A DNA stretch of 64,000 bases from Prinia subflava (Eukaryota; Chordata; Aves; Passeriformes; Cisticolidae). Where the stretch lies: contig NC_086283.1 of assembly GCF_021018805.1 (NCBI RefSeq), positions 18,690,162 through 18,754,161 on the forward strand. Reading direction: 5' to 3'. The notes under the pieces are model-generated. The model had not been told where the DNA came from. It saw only the letters and a list, made by a program, of their open reading frames with translations, and did not search any database. Below, piece after piece: positions 34,168-46,182 of the stretch; the first letter of the stretch is position 1; every line of letters begins with the position of its first letter. Both the position numbers and the translations under genes were made by a program.

Positions 34168-37100
34168 GTTATTTTCTATAGAAATAACTTGTACATATTA
34201 TTAACAAATTAATAAGAGCTCAAGGTCTTTTAGGCAAGGGAGGGTTGAATGATACCCTTTTCATTTTGGATTACACTAATTTATGTCATGTCAGACCTGA
34301 CAGCATGGGCTGTCAAACTTGCTATCTCAGGTAACTCACTTTTTATTTAAGATTAATTCTTTGAGGTTGAATCATAAGGTCTTTGTTCTTACATGACTCA
34401 GATTGTGTGCTGGGATTCCAGCACTTTGCCAACGTTTTGATTGAGTCATTTGTATCTTCATTTATACATATTTTTTCATGAAGTATTTCCCCTCTATTGG
34501 ATTAAATATACTCAGCCATGTTCATTAAATATGAAGAAAATTTCTAGATGTTTCTCACTGTGATGAAAATAAAATACTAGATGATCATATTTGAAGACTA
34601 GAATAAAAAAAAATAATTGAGGAAAAAATTAGCAATCCTTTTTTTGTCCTCTTTGCTGCTAGATAGACACAAAACAATCCTGAACATTTTACTTTTTTAC
34701 CCTATTTTCATATAGGTTATATGTATATTTATTGACCACATTTTTTTTGTGACTGAAAAAGATTGTTATGAATGTCTTTCTGTTTAGAAAAATAATGGGC
34801 AAAGTTTCAGCAAGGTTTTAGTCCCACGAATTTTCACATGGAGGTATGAATATTAACAGTGTTGAGAAAGTGCTCAGCAAAAATACATGTCTGATGTCTC
34901 CAAAAACTGAAAACCCCATACTTGCATCACAGTTGCTGTGTGGAGTACAGTTGCTTATTCAGCCCAACCTATCAGCATTTTAAACTTGTTGTCCTTTGTA
35001 CTTATGCTTTGCTTAACTTTGCACTGGTTATCACAATATAAACTTCAGTTTGCTGAAGCAGTCATTGTATAAAGTAACTGTATTGCTCCAACTGGAGTAA
35101 CTTTTTTTCTGTGTGGAGGAGTGAGCTCTGCAGTCTTGAACTAAGAATGAGAGATGCCATTGGTGGATTGTAGCAGAAAATGCAACAAAATCCAGTGAAA
35201 TTTTCTCTGTGTGCTCAGGACAAATTTTTGTGGCTCTTAATTCTTTGTTTTAACCATCATCAGTGTCCCTGCAAGGGTTTGCAGATCAACAGGGGACCAA
35301 ACCCACAACATCTGCTGCAGCCACCACTGAAGGGTGATGGATGAAGTGTGACCCAGCTGCTTGTGGAGCGTCTTCCAGTGGTGCACAAGGTGATATTTTT
35401 TGCCTTCCTTAAGAAAGATTCCACTTTTAGTCTTGAAGTAAAGAGAGAATAGCAGTTACAAGATCACACAGAAATTTAAAACCTACTTTTCTCCTTAGGC
35501 TGTTTAAGAGAACTTATTTCAAATAATATTAACGTACCTTCATTTAATAAACAAGTCTTTTCATTAGCACATTCCATTTCTATTTTCATTAGACCTCCAT
35601 TTAAAAGAACTCTAGAAGTATTTGCTCTGTGTCCAACAGTGATGGCAGCGAGTAAGCACATTAAAAAACTGTCACTCAGCCTGGTACATTAAGTAATGAA
35701 ATCAGAAGGCAAGAGACAGGGGCTTTGGGTGTTTGTCTACCTCTGACAATTTGAAATCAATAAGAATTTGATCATGTTGAACTATACTCAAGGATCATCT
35801 CCTAGCTGGTTTTTCCTCAGCCTTACTGCTTTAGCAATATTTTCCTTTACTTCTCAGCTGGAAAAAAAAAAAAAAAGAACTGTGCAACAGAGGACACGTT
35901 GGTTATAATTAACAAAGGAGAGTGTATTGAGTGGTATAAAGGTAATGAGGAACAAATTATCTTGTTTATAGCTTGCACTGTCCAAACCCACATATATTTT
36001 ACTGGCAGGCTTGCAAAGGTAGATTCCTTTCCATTTCTCAGTGGAGCCTGCCTCGTGTGAGGGATCACATTAAATAAGAGATTGCTTTTTGTGGGTAGAG
36101 GTAGGTCAGTAGTACCATTTAGGAAATAGAGGTTGTTTATCAGCTTTTGTGGTACAAAATGCACAAATGCATTGGGAAATTTGGATAAAACGATGGTTAT
36201 AAAACTCTAAAGCTTCAGAGTTAAAATATGTAGGAAGACACATGCTAATTCATAAGTTAAATTGTATTTCTTGTGGCTATGCCATGTATTTAGGTGTTTG
36301 TTCTTTATTATTAGGGGTGTCTTGTCAGCACCATCCCTTAAAGTGTTTACATATCAGGAGTCCTTAATAATGCATGAAATTAAAAAAAAAAGAAAACAAA
36401 AAAACCCAAAAAACCACCAAATTGCCAATATTTGAAAGTAAAGTGTCACACAAGACAGGATGCACACAGAGTTGTTAATGGTTTTTTAACATTTATTTGA
36501 TTTTTTTAAATTCAATTTGCATATTTTCCTGATAGGGAAAGAAAAAATAAGACCACTTTAAATACAGAAATAGATATTTTAGGGAGATTTCTAGAGCAAC
36601 TATTTGAAATATTTTCAATCTTTGTGCTTTTCAACCACTCAAGGAACTCATACATAGTGACCTCAGCTGAACACAGTAGCACTTTCAAAGGAACTTGTTC
36701 AGAGAGTGAGAACAGAAGGATCTGAGGATATGAATTCCTCTGAAAAAACAAAATATATTTTAATATTAAGTATATTTAACAAGAAATAGACTTGCTGTTT
36801 CTTCACATTGTTTATAATTAGAAATTACTTCATGTTTTCACTTTGATGTTAAGCTGAAGAGCAGGACATATTTCATATCATGAGTGTTGTTGACTAGAAT
36901 GATAAGGTTTGATGATTAATGTATTTCATGGCAAGGTAATATTAAAAAAAGGAATTTGTGGAGAATTAATGTTCATTCCTAATTATGTTCCTTCCTGTGG
37001 ATGAAAGCAGAACTGTTAGTGTTGGTGGAAACTTCTGGTTTGCTCAGCAGTACCTGTGTCAGTCTTGATGAGATCAGTCTTTGGTTTAGACTAAAAAAGA

Positions 37101-37709
37101 GGATGCAGGATTAAACTTCAGCTTCTTGATTAACAGAATTAATTATGGAAATGAGGATGCAGTGAGCCCATTAAAGGGAACCTTTGCTCTCTGTGGAAGC
37201 AACTGCACTATAGGCTCACTTGCTTTGTTGAGATAAAAAATGTTCCCATCTGTTTTGCTGATGTGAGGACAGCTGCAAAGTCCCCCAAAGGGAGGGAGCA
37301 GTTACAGAGCACTGAAATCATGGATCTGCAGGTTTGGTGCCCAGCCTTGCTGGTAATTTTGTGAACTTCTGCAAATCAGTCACTGGAAAATGGATTTTGA
37401 TATTACAGCTTGTAAGATTGCAAGGTCAGACCTGCTTGAAAGTTATGGCAATGGTATAGAACACAAGTCTGCTTTATAAACAGCTGTCCAGTAAATCCTG
37501 ATAGTTTTTTTCATGCTCTCATTTGTTTGGAGTTACTCTCTGGCAAATGCGTTCTATTAGTAGAGGTAATGGAATTAATTTTCTTCTCTTGTCATCAGCT
37601 GCCGAGAGGACATTGGAATTGGTAAGTCTTGACAAGCACTGTTTCTATCCTATTGTTAAATGAAAAAATGTGCCCATTGTTACCTTTTCTGATTTAAAGT
37701 CTGCTTACC
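34168..37709. other. Unique non-coding sequence
   Basis: No supportable gene. A-rich low-complexity runs lie at about 35860-35877 and 36381-36420 (A with C interruptions). A short segment with good splice signals at 37599-37621 is treated as a finding. Confidence 0.5.
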
Positions 37710-37850
37710 TAAGGATGAACCAACAGAAGGGGTTTCTGGAGGTCATCTCTGTCCAACCCAAGTTTCACAAACCTGTCCAGTCAATGTTGAGCTCATGTGG
37801 GGTTTAAACATTACAACCCACTCTGTGGAATCTGCATTCTTGCTGAGAAC
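37710..37850 (-). mobile_element. Possible degraded CR1 3' fragment
   Basis: TTCTGGAGGTCATCTCTGTC followed by CAACCC resembles the reverse complement of the CR1 3' region (a GGAGGTCATCTGGTCCAACCC-type block). Weaker matches follow: a GTCCAGTC word, and ACAACCCACTCTGTGG against ACAACCTCTCTGGG. The divergence is high, so this is a tentative call with approximate limits. Confidence 0.4.
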
Positions 37851-40800
37851 AATACATAATAAAAAAAACCTTTCTGTTTTTTGAAAGGCACTTGCCACAT
37901 TATGAGATCAAATCCTTAATTACTACGGTATTCAGCAATTTCTTTTTTGAAGTAGTTTCTTTGAAAGAACTATTTCAGAACAAATATGTCAAGCAAATAG
38001 GCTTCTAAAGGAGGCCTGGTTTGATGTTTCAGTCATTCACTGTCACTGTTGAACCTTGATGAGAAGGCCTTTCTTTTATTGTTCTTTACAAATAAGCTAA
38101 AATGACATGTTTAAAGTAGCTCAGCTGTGAAGTAATGCAAGTGAATTTAGATTCAGTGTTCTGGGAATATCAGAATCAGTAATTGTAAAATACATTTTAG
38201 TTTCAGCAATTGTTGAGTTTCCACTACTACAAAAGTTGTTGATTAGAGAGACATTGTATCCCCAGGTGCTCCTTTCTGGCTTATGATCACTCCAGACAGC
38301 AAAAATATCTGAGGTATTGATCAAGGATATGGTCCTTCAAAATGGTCATTTCTAACTTCTATAACACTGAAACCAGCTGCATTGAATTACTGCTGCATGA
38401 TATGGTGGAAAATAAGATGCAAATGAAAACCTAAGTTGGTGACTTGAGTGAATAAAAGGGCTTGTTGCCCGAGATTACAATAATTGTGTTGTTCTCAGCA
38501 AAATCTTTTCTAAACCAAGAGCAGTACAAATGTTTCTGGAACATCACTTATCTTTTTCCTTAAAAAAAACCAAACAACAACAACAACAACAACAACAACA
38601 AAAAACCCTTGGTGATTTTGCCTCTTCTTTGGAGATGAAATTATTTCCTTGACAGTTGGCAAAGGCAGAAGATTCACAAGTCTCAGCAACTGTTTTCCTG
38701 GTGGAAAAATCTGAGTGAAATGATGAGAACATCTGGCAAAGCTCTTAAATAAAACAGTACTTTGAAACAGAACTGATTCAGTGTATCCTAGGACATTACA
38801 TCAGTGACATTAGAACAATTAATATTCAAGACGTGCTTAATTATAATTATACTCCACAGATGTTCCGTGGGAAAAAGTGGAACACTGTGCTTTCAGGTTG
38901 AGCTCTCATGAAGGCAGACTGATACAGTGGCACTTTACTTTGCCCCTATAAAAAATATTAACAAGATTGACTGTTAAACCAAAATTATGCATGAGAATCT
39001 CAGCAGCAGCACTCAACCAGCATTGGGGATTGTGTAAACAGTGAATATATTGTTTTATCGACTGCATTAGGCTGCAAAATTCTGCACGTGGTGGCACACC
39101 CCTGGCAAACCCATTGTGCTTGAGCCTGGTCTAATGTGAGGATGATGGGAAAGAAATCAAGGATCTTCAGGCTGAGGGAGGCATTCTGTTACTTTTACCA
39201 TTAAACTCTGCGTTGTTTTCTTGGAACCTCTGTAACATTCACTTGATATCAGCTGAAATCAAGAATGCGGCTGCTTCAATGGGAAAATGACTCCCCAGTA
39301 ATGTACTCAGTGGGAAAAAAAATTGGGATATTAGTAGCCTATTAAAAATTAACAGTATTTAATGGTGTCTTGAAGGTAAACCAAGGTTGAACAGGAAACC
39401 CTGGGGACATTTCCTAGCCTTCAGTACTTGAATTAGCAATTTTAGCACCATTTTTAGCAGTGAAAGAATTTGGTTTGTATTAGGTGGTTATGAGCTAGGT
39501 ATAAATCAGCTAGGAATGCAGGATATATGTCATTTAGGTCAGCTGTGAGAAATCATTACAATGTAGTGTTGAAAATGAGCAGTTACCAGATCAAAACATG
39601 TATAGGGACCTATAATATTGAACAAAGATTTTTGTGCCTTCGTATCTCCTGTTCTCAAGAAGCTATATTTTATAAGATAACAAATTCTTAATTAACAGAG
39701 TATCAAGCAATATCCATTTCCCCTTCTAAGAAAAAGCAGTCAGTCAGTATTTTTGTTACTTGTTGAGGTCAAAAGTACAGCTACCACTCTGAATGGAAAA
39801 ACAACTTCATGAAGCCCCTTGGGAATCCTGTAAGGGAGTCTTAACTCATCTGAAAACAAAAAGTGCTTTTACAGGAGATCTGCACTTGAAATTTGATTAA
39901 GGAAAAAGGAAACAATGCGCTCTGACTCCATCAAGCTTCCAATGAAGAGCTCCAGTTAACACACTGCTAGCCCTGTTTCACTCCTATTTAGCCACTTGTT
40001 AATTGTGAACGAACATTTACAATAATTCATGCTTCATGGGTAAAATTTATGGGCATAGACATTTAAAGTCCAGGAGTGAAATATACTTCTGAGTTTCAAG
40101 AAATGAGGATAAATTATTAAAAACTCCTGATTGCAAACAACTTGAAAATGTGTCCAGTCTACTAATTAAAATTACTCAGCTGAGCATCTGATTTTAATTA
40201 AGTGAATGAGGTTGTGATGGATGTGGTGTTTGTCATTTTGTTTCATTTTTCATATCTAATGAAACTTCACATTTGCTTTCTCAAACTGTGAGAAAAATAT
40301 CTGTTCTATTATTTAAATAGATATCTCTAAAACCACCTTTAAACAGATATTTCCAAACCCCCTGTAAATATACAAGGTGGGTTTTCCATAAAACTGAAAC
40401 TTTCACTGCATGAAGTACCTTAAAGAAATCCTTTGGGTTTAAAAACCTAAAGAATTAGGAAGGTGATGTTTCAGCAGATCAATGTTTTATTTTCAATCCC
40501 CAAAGTCTCAGGGATGTACAGTGTAACTTATCTGCATGCAATACTGTTTAAGTGGTAGCTATTTTCATATAGTTGGTGATTTGTGCTGCATTTGACTCAC
40601 TATTGAACTAAAATAATATTTACACTTGTACCCAGAGTGATTTTTCAGTAAATTCTTCCTTTTTTAATTTTTTTACCTAAGCAACCCTAAGATTTATCAA
40701 TCAGCTTCATGTTGGAATGAAGGGAGAGAGGAAGAGAGAATGGAAAGAAGTATTTCCTCCTTTAACTTTTATTTCTCTTACCTAGCAGTTACCAGACTAT

Positions 40801-42787
40801 GGTTATGCAAAAAATGTTGTGTAATTTTTTTAGTTCTGCTGACTGTAGTTTATAGAAAGGCACTAAAAGCAGCAGGAGTTTCCACATTCCCCTCTTCTCA
40901 TGCAGACAGCCTTGTGGGACTTCTCTTTGACTGAAACTGCATGAATTAGGGTTCTGTGGGGTTGGTTTGTGTTTTGGATGTCTCCAGCTTCTTTCCTCAA
41001 TTTTAAGGTCAGAGAACAAAACCAGTCATTTTCAAAATTGCTGGTTTTTGAGGGGATGAACTGGTATTAGTATGGTGGTTTTGCACAAGCTGTTGAGTGG
41101 ATTTCAGTCTCATCAAGCTGATCTCCTCAGGTTACTCCTCACAGCATCTTGAGGCTCGAGTTTAGAGCTCAGTCCTGAAGAAGTCATCCTGGGCAGAGCG
41201 TGGAGGGGCAGTGTTAGGGCTCCTGTCTCAGGTACTGCTGCCATCAAGTGTGACCTGTAGGACAAAGCTGTCTTGGACAGTAAGCTCAGCCTAAGCCAGT
41301 GGTTAAACATTTGGCAGGTGATTTTAGGCTGAAGTATCTTAAATTTGATCCAAGAGCTTATCTGGCCTGCTCTCAAGTGATAACAGGAATCAAAGTTAGT
41401 GAGTTTTCTTTCCAGTGTAGGTCAGGTCAAGGCAGAAACTTCTGAGACCGAATGGATTTTTGTATGTGCTTTTTAATGCTTATTTCAGTAGTGTTTCAAT
41501 AAAAACTTTTATTTGCAAAACAAGGAAATAAAAAGCCCGGATGTGCCAAAATTCACATGTGGATTGTCGCGCTTGTCAGCTATGTGAGCTTGTTGACATC
41601 TTGCAAAACACAGTAGAGAAATTGGCACTATTTAGCTTGAAGTTGTCTCCAAACATGAAAGTAATGTAATTGGAGTTTAAAAACACAGGGAAACGATTGT
41701 GTTGTGTTCTATTGTGAGGTAATTGCTACTAGAGATATTTTAGTTCAAGATTTCTGTTATGATTATTAGAAGGTATTTCCTCACTCTGCAAGGTAGTGGC
41801 CTGTATCCTTGAAAATCTGTTGCATAAGATTCCACATCTCCCCTTCTTGGGATATATGACAGGCACAGTAATTAGCACTAAACTCCAAGGCAATTTATTT
41901 TCATAAAATTAGTAATAATGAAGATAATCTCATTTTTGAAAACAGCTCTGTGAAAAGCCATCTCAGATCACTGTGTGGAGATCTTGATTACACAGTGAAG
42001 AGGAGCTGTTCACAGGAGGAAGTATTAGCATAGCCACATTCCACTAAAAACACTCTTAGTCTTGCCAAGTTTCTGTGCACAAAATGATATGCATGCTGTG
42101 CTGATATTATTAGTTTCCATCCTTCAAGCTTGCTGCAGTCTACTCTGTATAAATCTATCCTGAAGAATCTTTATATGCCAAGGAATATGATCCCTAACTG
42201 CTTTAAAGTGTGATGCATTTAAAAGAATGCAAAACAAAGTGTTAAAATCCAGAAAAGGAGACTAGGCAGGTGCCTATTTGAATTATTGAATTTGAATTAT
42301 TTCTGTTTCCTATCTGTGAAAATTGAGTTGACTGACAGTGGAAAGAAACATTTAACTGGTTTTATTATATTAACTTTTATTTCATTTGCTTGTCTTAAAT
42401 TCTATGGGTTCCACAATCAAAATCTTGAAGTGAAAAGCATCTTGAGACATTATGGAGTGAATGCATGAATTTTAACCCGATTTGAAAAATACTGCTCTTG
42501 TTTCCTTCCCAAGTAAACTATTACGTGGCTCATAATGCCATTGCAACATGTACAAATAAATCACTGTGTTGAATTGGTAGGCTGACAGGCCTTTTAGTTC
42601 ATGAGTCTGTGGTGCTTGAATGTCTTCCTGAACAGAACATATTGGTTCAGACATATTTTGTGGGTCTACTTTGCAGCCTGAGCTCTGAAATCATCATCTC
42701 ATAGGGAAGTGAGGAAGAAGCTTTGGTCTCCTCCATTTGTTATTCCTGAGCAGCTAAACTGCATCCACAACCTCCCAGTTCTCATGC
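37851..42787. other. Unique non-coding sequence
   Basis: No recognised gene. A (CAA)n microsatellite lies at 38561-38605. CpG-bearing words (CCCGG and GTCGCGC) cluster at 41538-41572. GC rises around 41100-41330 without any identifiable domain. Confidence 0.5.
38561..38605. repeat. (CAA)n microsatellite with A flanks
   Basis: About nine CAA units between short A runs. A minus-strand frame through it contains a run of cysteines that is an artefact. Confidence 0.9.
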
Positions 42788-42819
42788 CATCCATGTGCTA
42801 AAATGAATGCACATGGATG
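42788..42819. repeat. 11-bp perfect inverted repeat
   Basis: CATCCATGTGC (42788-42798) and GCACATGGATG (42809-42819) are exact reverse complements separated by ten bases. The right arm overlaps the first unit of the adjoining 19-bp array. Confidence 0.85.
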
Positions 42820-42892
42820 TAAATATCATCAATGGATGTAAATATCATCAATGGACGTAAATATCATCAGTGGATGTAAATATCATCAATGG
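42813..42892. repeat. 19-bp minisatellite, four copies
   Basis: The unit ATGGATGTAAATATCATCA repeats four times (starts 42813, 42832, 42851 and 42870) plus four extra bases. Copies 1 and 2 are identical; copies 3 and 4 have one change each. An inverted, slightly shortened copy follows directly at 42894-42909. Confidence 0.95.
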
Positions 42893-42910
42893 CATTTACA
42901 TATTGATGAA

Positions 42911-45900
42911 AACGGTTGGTCAGGTGGAAGGTAAAATATTCATGAACGCTTGCTGAGGGACTATTGTTGATCAACAGCTTTTAATGAATAAATACACCAG
43001 CTCTGGCACAAGATATTTCCAAAATTTAGGTGACTTATTTTAGCAGGTGACTTTTTTCATTTACAGTCTTTTCCATTCTTTTAATCACTTTTTTAATCGT
43101 TCTTTCTTCTGCAGGGTCACCAGATGGAATCGGATCATTGTCTAGGTTTTAAGAGTGATATGTAGAATCTTAAACCACTCTAGATTGTCACAGATGCAGG
43201 TGTGACACGCTATCCTGATCCTGATGAAGGTTAAGTGATGGAGAAATTGAACCTGCAGGGGAAAAAAAAAAACAAAACAAAAAACCAAAAAACAAACAAA
43301 CCAAAAAAAAACACCACAAACATGTATCCAGCTGAACAGGTTAGCAGAAGACTGTTTTGTTCCCACTGCTCACATTTTATTCATGCATCCAGAAAAGTTA
43401 ATGGTCAGGATGTGTAGCTGCACATTTGACATGTATCACATGTTTATTATAAATTTAATGTGACTAAACTTTGTTATCTTCTACTTGAGAATGCCTCCGG
43501 TATGTGATTCATTTTGATTACTCGGTACAAAAGTTTTTCGTAATATAACCCCCATTCTTCATTGTCCCAGATTCTCATTTATACAAATTTCTTGTATCAT
43601 GAATTTTGTACAGATTCCTGACAAGGTCCCCTATGTCACCAAGCTTGTTAAGGTCTGTGCTGCTCCATGTGGTACATCTAAAATCAATTTCAGTCACATT
43701 TGACCACCTTGCAGATGGAACATTATTCATGCATTAGACTTTCTAAGTGGGGTAGAACAGAACCTTACATGTATTCCTTACAATTGTATCTGCATTTTTG
43801 TATTATATATGGTTCAGTAACCTTTTGTGGAAGACCAGAAGATGCCTCTGGAGGCAACACAATGTGCATCAGAACTGATTTATACTGTAACATCTGTCAG
43901 CTTCTCCCTAGGACCTAGTTGTGCCAGGATACACACGTCATCTTTTCTAATGACTTACCCAAAGACAGAGGCTGACTGTGGAAAGAGGTCTATCACAGGA
44001 ATGAGTCAGATACTGTCTGCTGCCATTTTCCCAAGGAATGCTGTTCAATGTGCATTTTTTTGGTTCAGGGATCTGTGGCTTGCGGTTTAGAGAGCATTTT
44101 GCCCACAGGGTTAGCATTTTTATTAATGAACTTCCAAAAATGGGGCACAGATATGCCGTTGGAAATGTGGAAAGAACACATAGCAAAGAACTTTGAAAAT
44201 ATCTCAAAAATCTTGAGTTTCCTTCTGAAATTTAAAAAATATCCTCCAACCAACATCCATATCTCTCAAACAGAAGAGCTTAGAATAGCCAGTATATTTT
44301 ATAGCACAGGACTTGGAAATGGGCCTGTTAAAGCTCATGTGAACATTTTGACTGCGTGGATCCTGTACAGCTCCATCATTTTGAATAACCATTATTCAGT
44401 GTGCCAGGTGAGTGACAGTCAGGCATTCAGAGGAGTTACCTGAAGTCTAAAAGATTTAGCACTTACAATATCCCCTCTCAGTTTTATATCCATTACCCCT
44501 TTATTCTAGGGTTGTTTTCTTACTCTTAATTAAAGTAGAATTTCTGTCCTAACTTCAGAATCCTTCCTTATCAAACGCCAAATACTAAAGCATCCTCTAC
44601 TATAAAATAGTCACATTTTAGCTGGTGAGTTCAGTCACAGACAGGAAACTGAAAAATTGATCAGATCCACAAACACTCTTTTACAAAGGAACTGTTCTCA
44701 ATATTAAAATATAAACAGTGATTTCCTTCTTAGGAATATATTTGTATTCATATAATTATTTAATATTTGCAATATTACATAATCTTTTTTTCAGTTCTAT
44801 TACCTGTGAGCATGATGTAAATATGAGCATTTTGACATGAGAGATCTGATAATGTCATTTTTTTGTGCTTCAGGTAATCAGCAGCTAAACTGTAGCAGTT
44901 CTGGATTAAGTGTGTAAATGAGCAGCAATTTTCTCTTTTCTTATAGGACATGTCAAAATTATAATTCAACATGGATGAGTCTTATTTTATTCTGCCTAAA
45001 AATATTTTTACTCCTATTTGTAAGTAAATTTGCAAACTGTAAAATGGCATTTTATTATCCATTTCAATTTAAAATATTTTGGTTGATATTAGCTAGACCA
45101 AATAATAATTTTTAGGGCTATCCATAATGCATGCATACGTACAAGGTAAAAATTAAAATGAAACTGTAATTTAAGTTAAGCCTTACTCCAGTTGTCTTCA
45201 CAGATTTCAAGTCTGCACCATGTTTTGTGTCTTTTTGTGATGGCTGGCTTTACTGCTTTTGTATTTATTATTTATATTATTTATTTATATTGATTCAGTT
45301 TAGCAGATTGGCTCATATGTTAGAATGATTTAGGATGCTACATTTTTTATTTTCCAATTTAGCTCTCGGTTGTATGGGAAAACACTCTGTGCAATTGTAG
45401 GGCAGGTATTTATGGGTTAACGAGGCACAGCTCTGTTTTGAGGATTGAACAGAATGTTGCAGTATCACAGTTCTGTGTTTATTACAGGATTTGAGGTGAA
45501 ACTCCTGTTCCACCTGAGTTACACTAGCTGTTCAGGGGATATATCATCTCACTGCCTTCTGGCAGCTGACTCAAGAATCTAATACTCATCAGTCTATGGG
45601 AAGAAATCTATCTAAAAAGCTAATTAGCTTAAGTAGTGGAGCTATCTAGACTATGAGGCCTGGCTTCAGTCTCACGTAAAGCAGAGTAAGTGTAAAAGGA
45701 AAAATGGAGTTTCCCTGCAATAGAAAGGGTCCAGGACTTGGCACATTCCCCTGGAATAGGGCAGGGTGAATGATGGGAACTTAGACAAACCTTTTTTCTC
45801 AGGAATTCTTGGTTTGCTCTGTGCAATTCTTCACTGTGGTACCTAAAAGCTGACGTGGCATCCGTTACCATCAGCACTGCCGTGAGTTTTTTCGATTTGT

Positions 45901-46049
45901 GTATGGTCCCATGGTCTCTGTGGTGTAGCTGCCTTTAGCAGATCAACCTTCATGTCCATTCTTTAATGCTTATTCATTTTGGAACATGTTGGAACATGGG
46001 GACATGACAGGCTCTTTTATGTAATCAAAATGAAACAAGCATATGAAAG
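42911..46049. other. Unique non-coding sequence
   Basis: No supportable gene. An A/C-rich low-complexity tract lies at 43262-43320. A 131-codon plus-strand frame at 44048-44443 has no recognisable domain. Confidence 0.5.
43262..43320. repeat. A/C-rich low-complexity tract
   Basis: A runs split by one or two C. In composition it is the complement of the T/G arrays elsewhere in the window. Confidence 0.85.
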
Positions 46050-46182
46050 AGAGTCATTTAGGTTGGAAAAGACCTCCAAGATCAAGTCCAACCTTTGACT
46101 GAGGTTAATTGACACAGTGATGTTTCCCCAACATCACTGTGTCAGCTAAACCATTGCACTAAATGCTGTGTCCAGTCTTTAA
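46050..46182 (-). mobile_element. CR1 LINE 3' fragment
   Basis: AGTCATTTAGGTTGGAAAAG continued by ACCTCCAAGATCAAGTCCAA is the very conserved reverse complement of the CR1 3' region. It continues with CAGCTAAACCATTGCACTAA and TGTCCAGTCTTT. The element is therefore on the minus strand and 5'-truncated, as most CR1 copies are. Between the two conserved halves the copy differs from the usual pattern and carries a perfect 14-bp hairpin at 46111-46143. Confidence 0.85.

Noticed and set aside
43947..43970. 17-bp minus-strand segment between CTTTCCACAG and GTAAGTCAT
   Set aside because: The splice-like words are good, but 17 bases is very short and the region shows no other exon signal; chance is more likely.
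44048..44443. 131-codon plus-strand frame with a good donor (CAG then GTGAGT) inside its end
   Set aside because: No domain is recognisable, the length is expected by chance, and no matching partner exon is seen.
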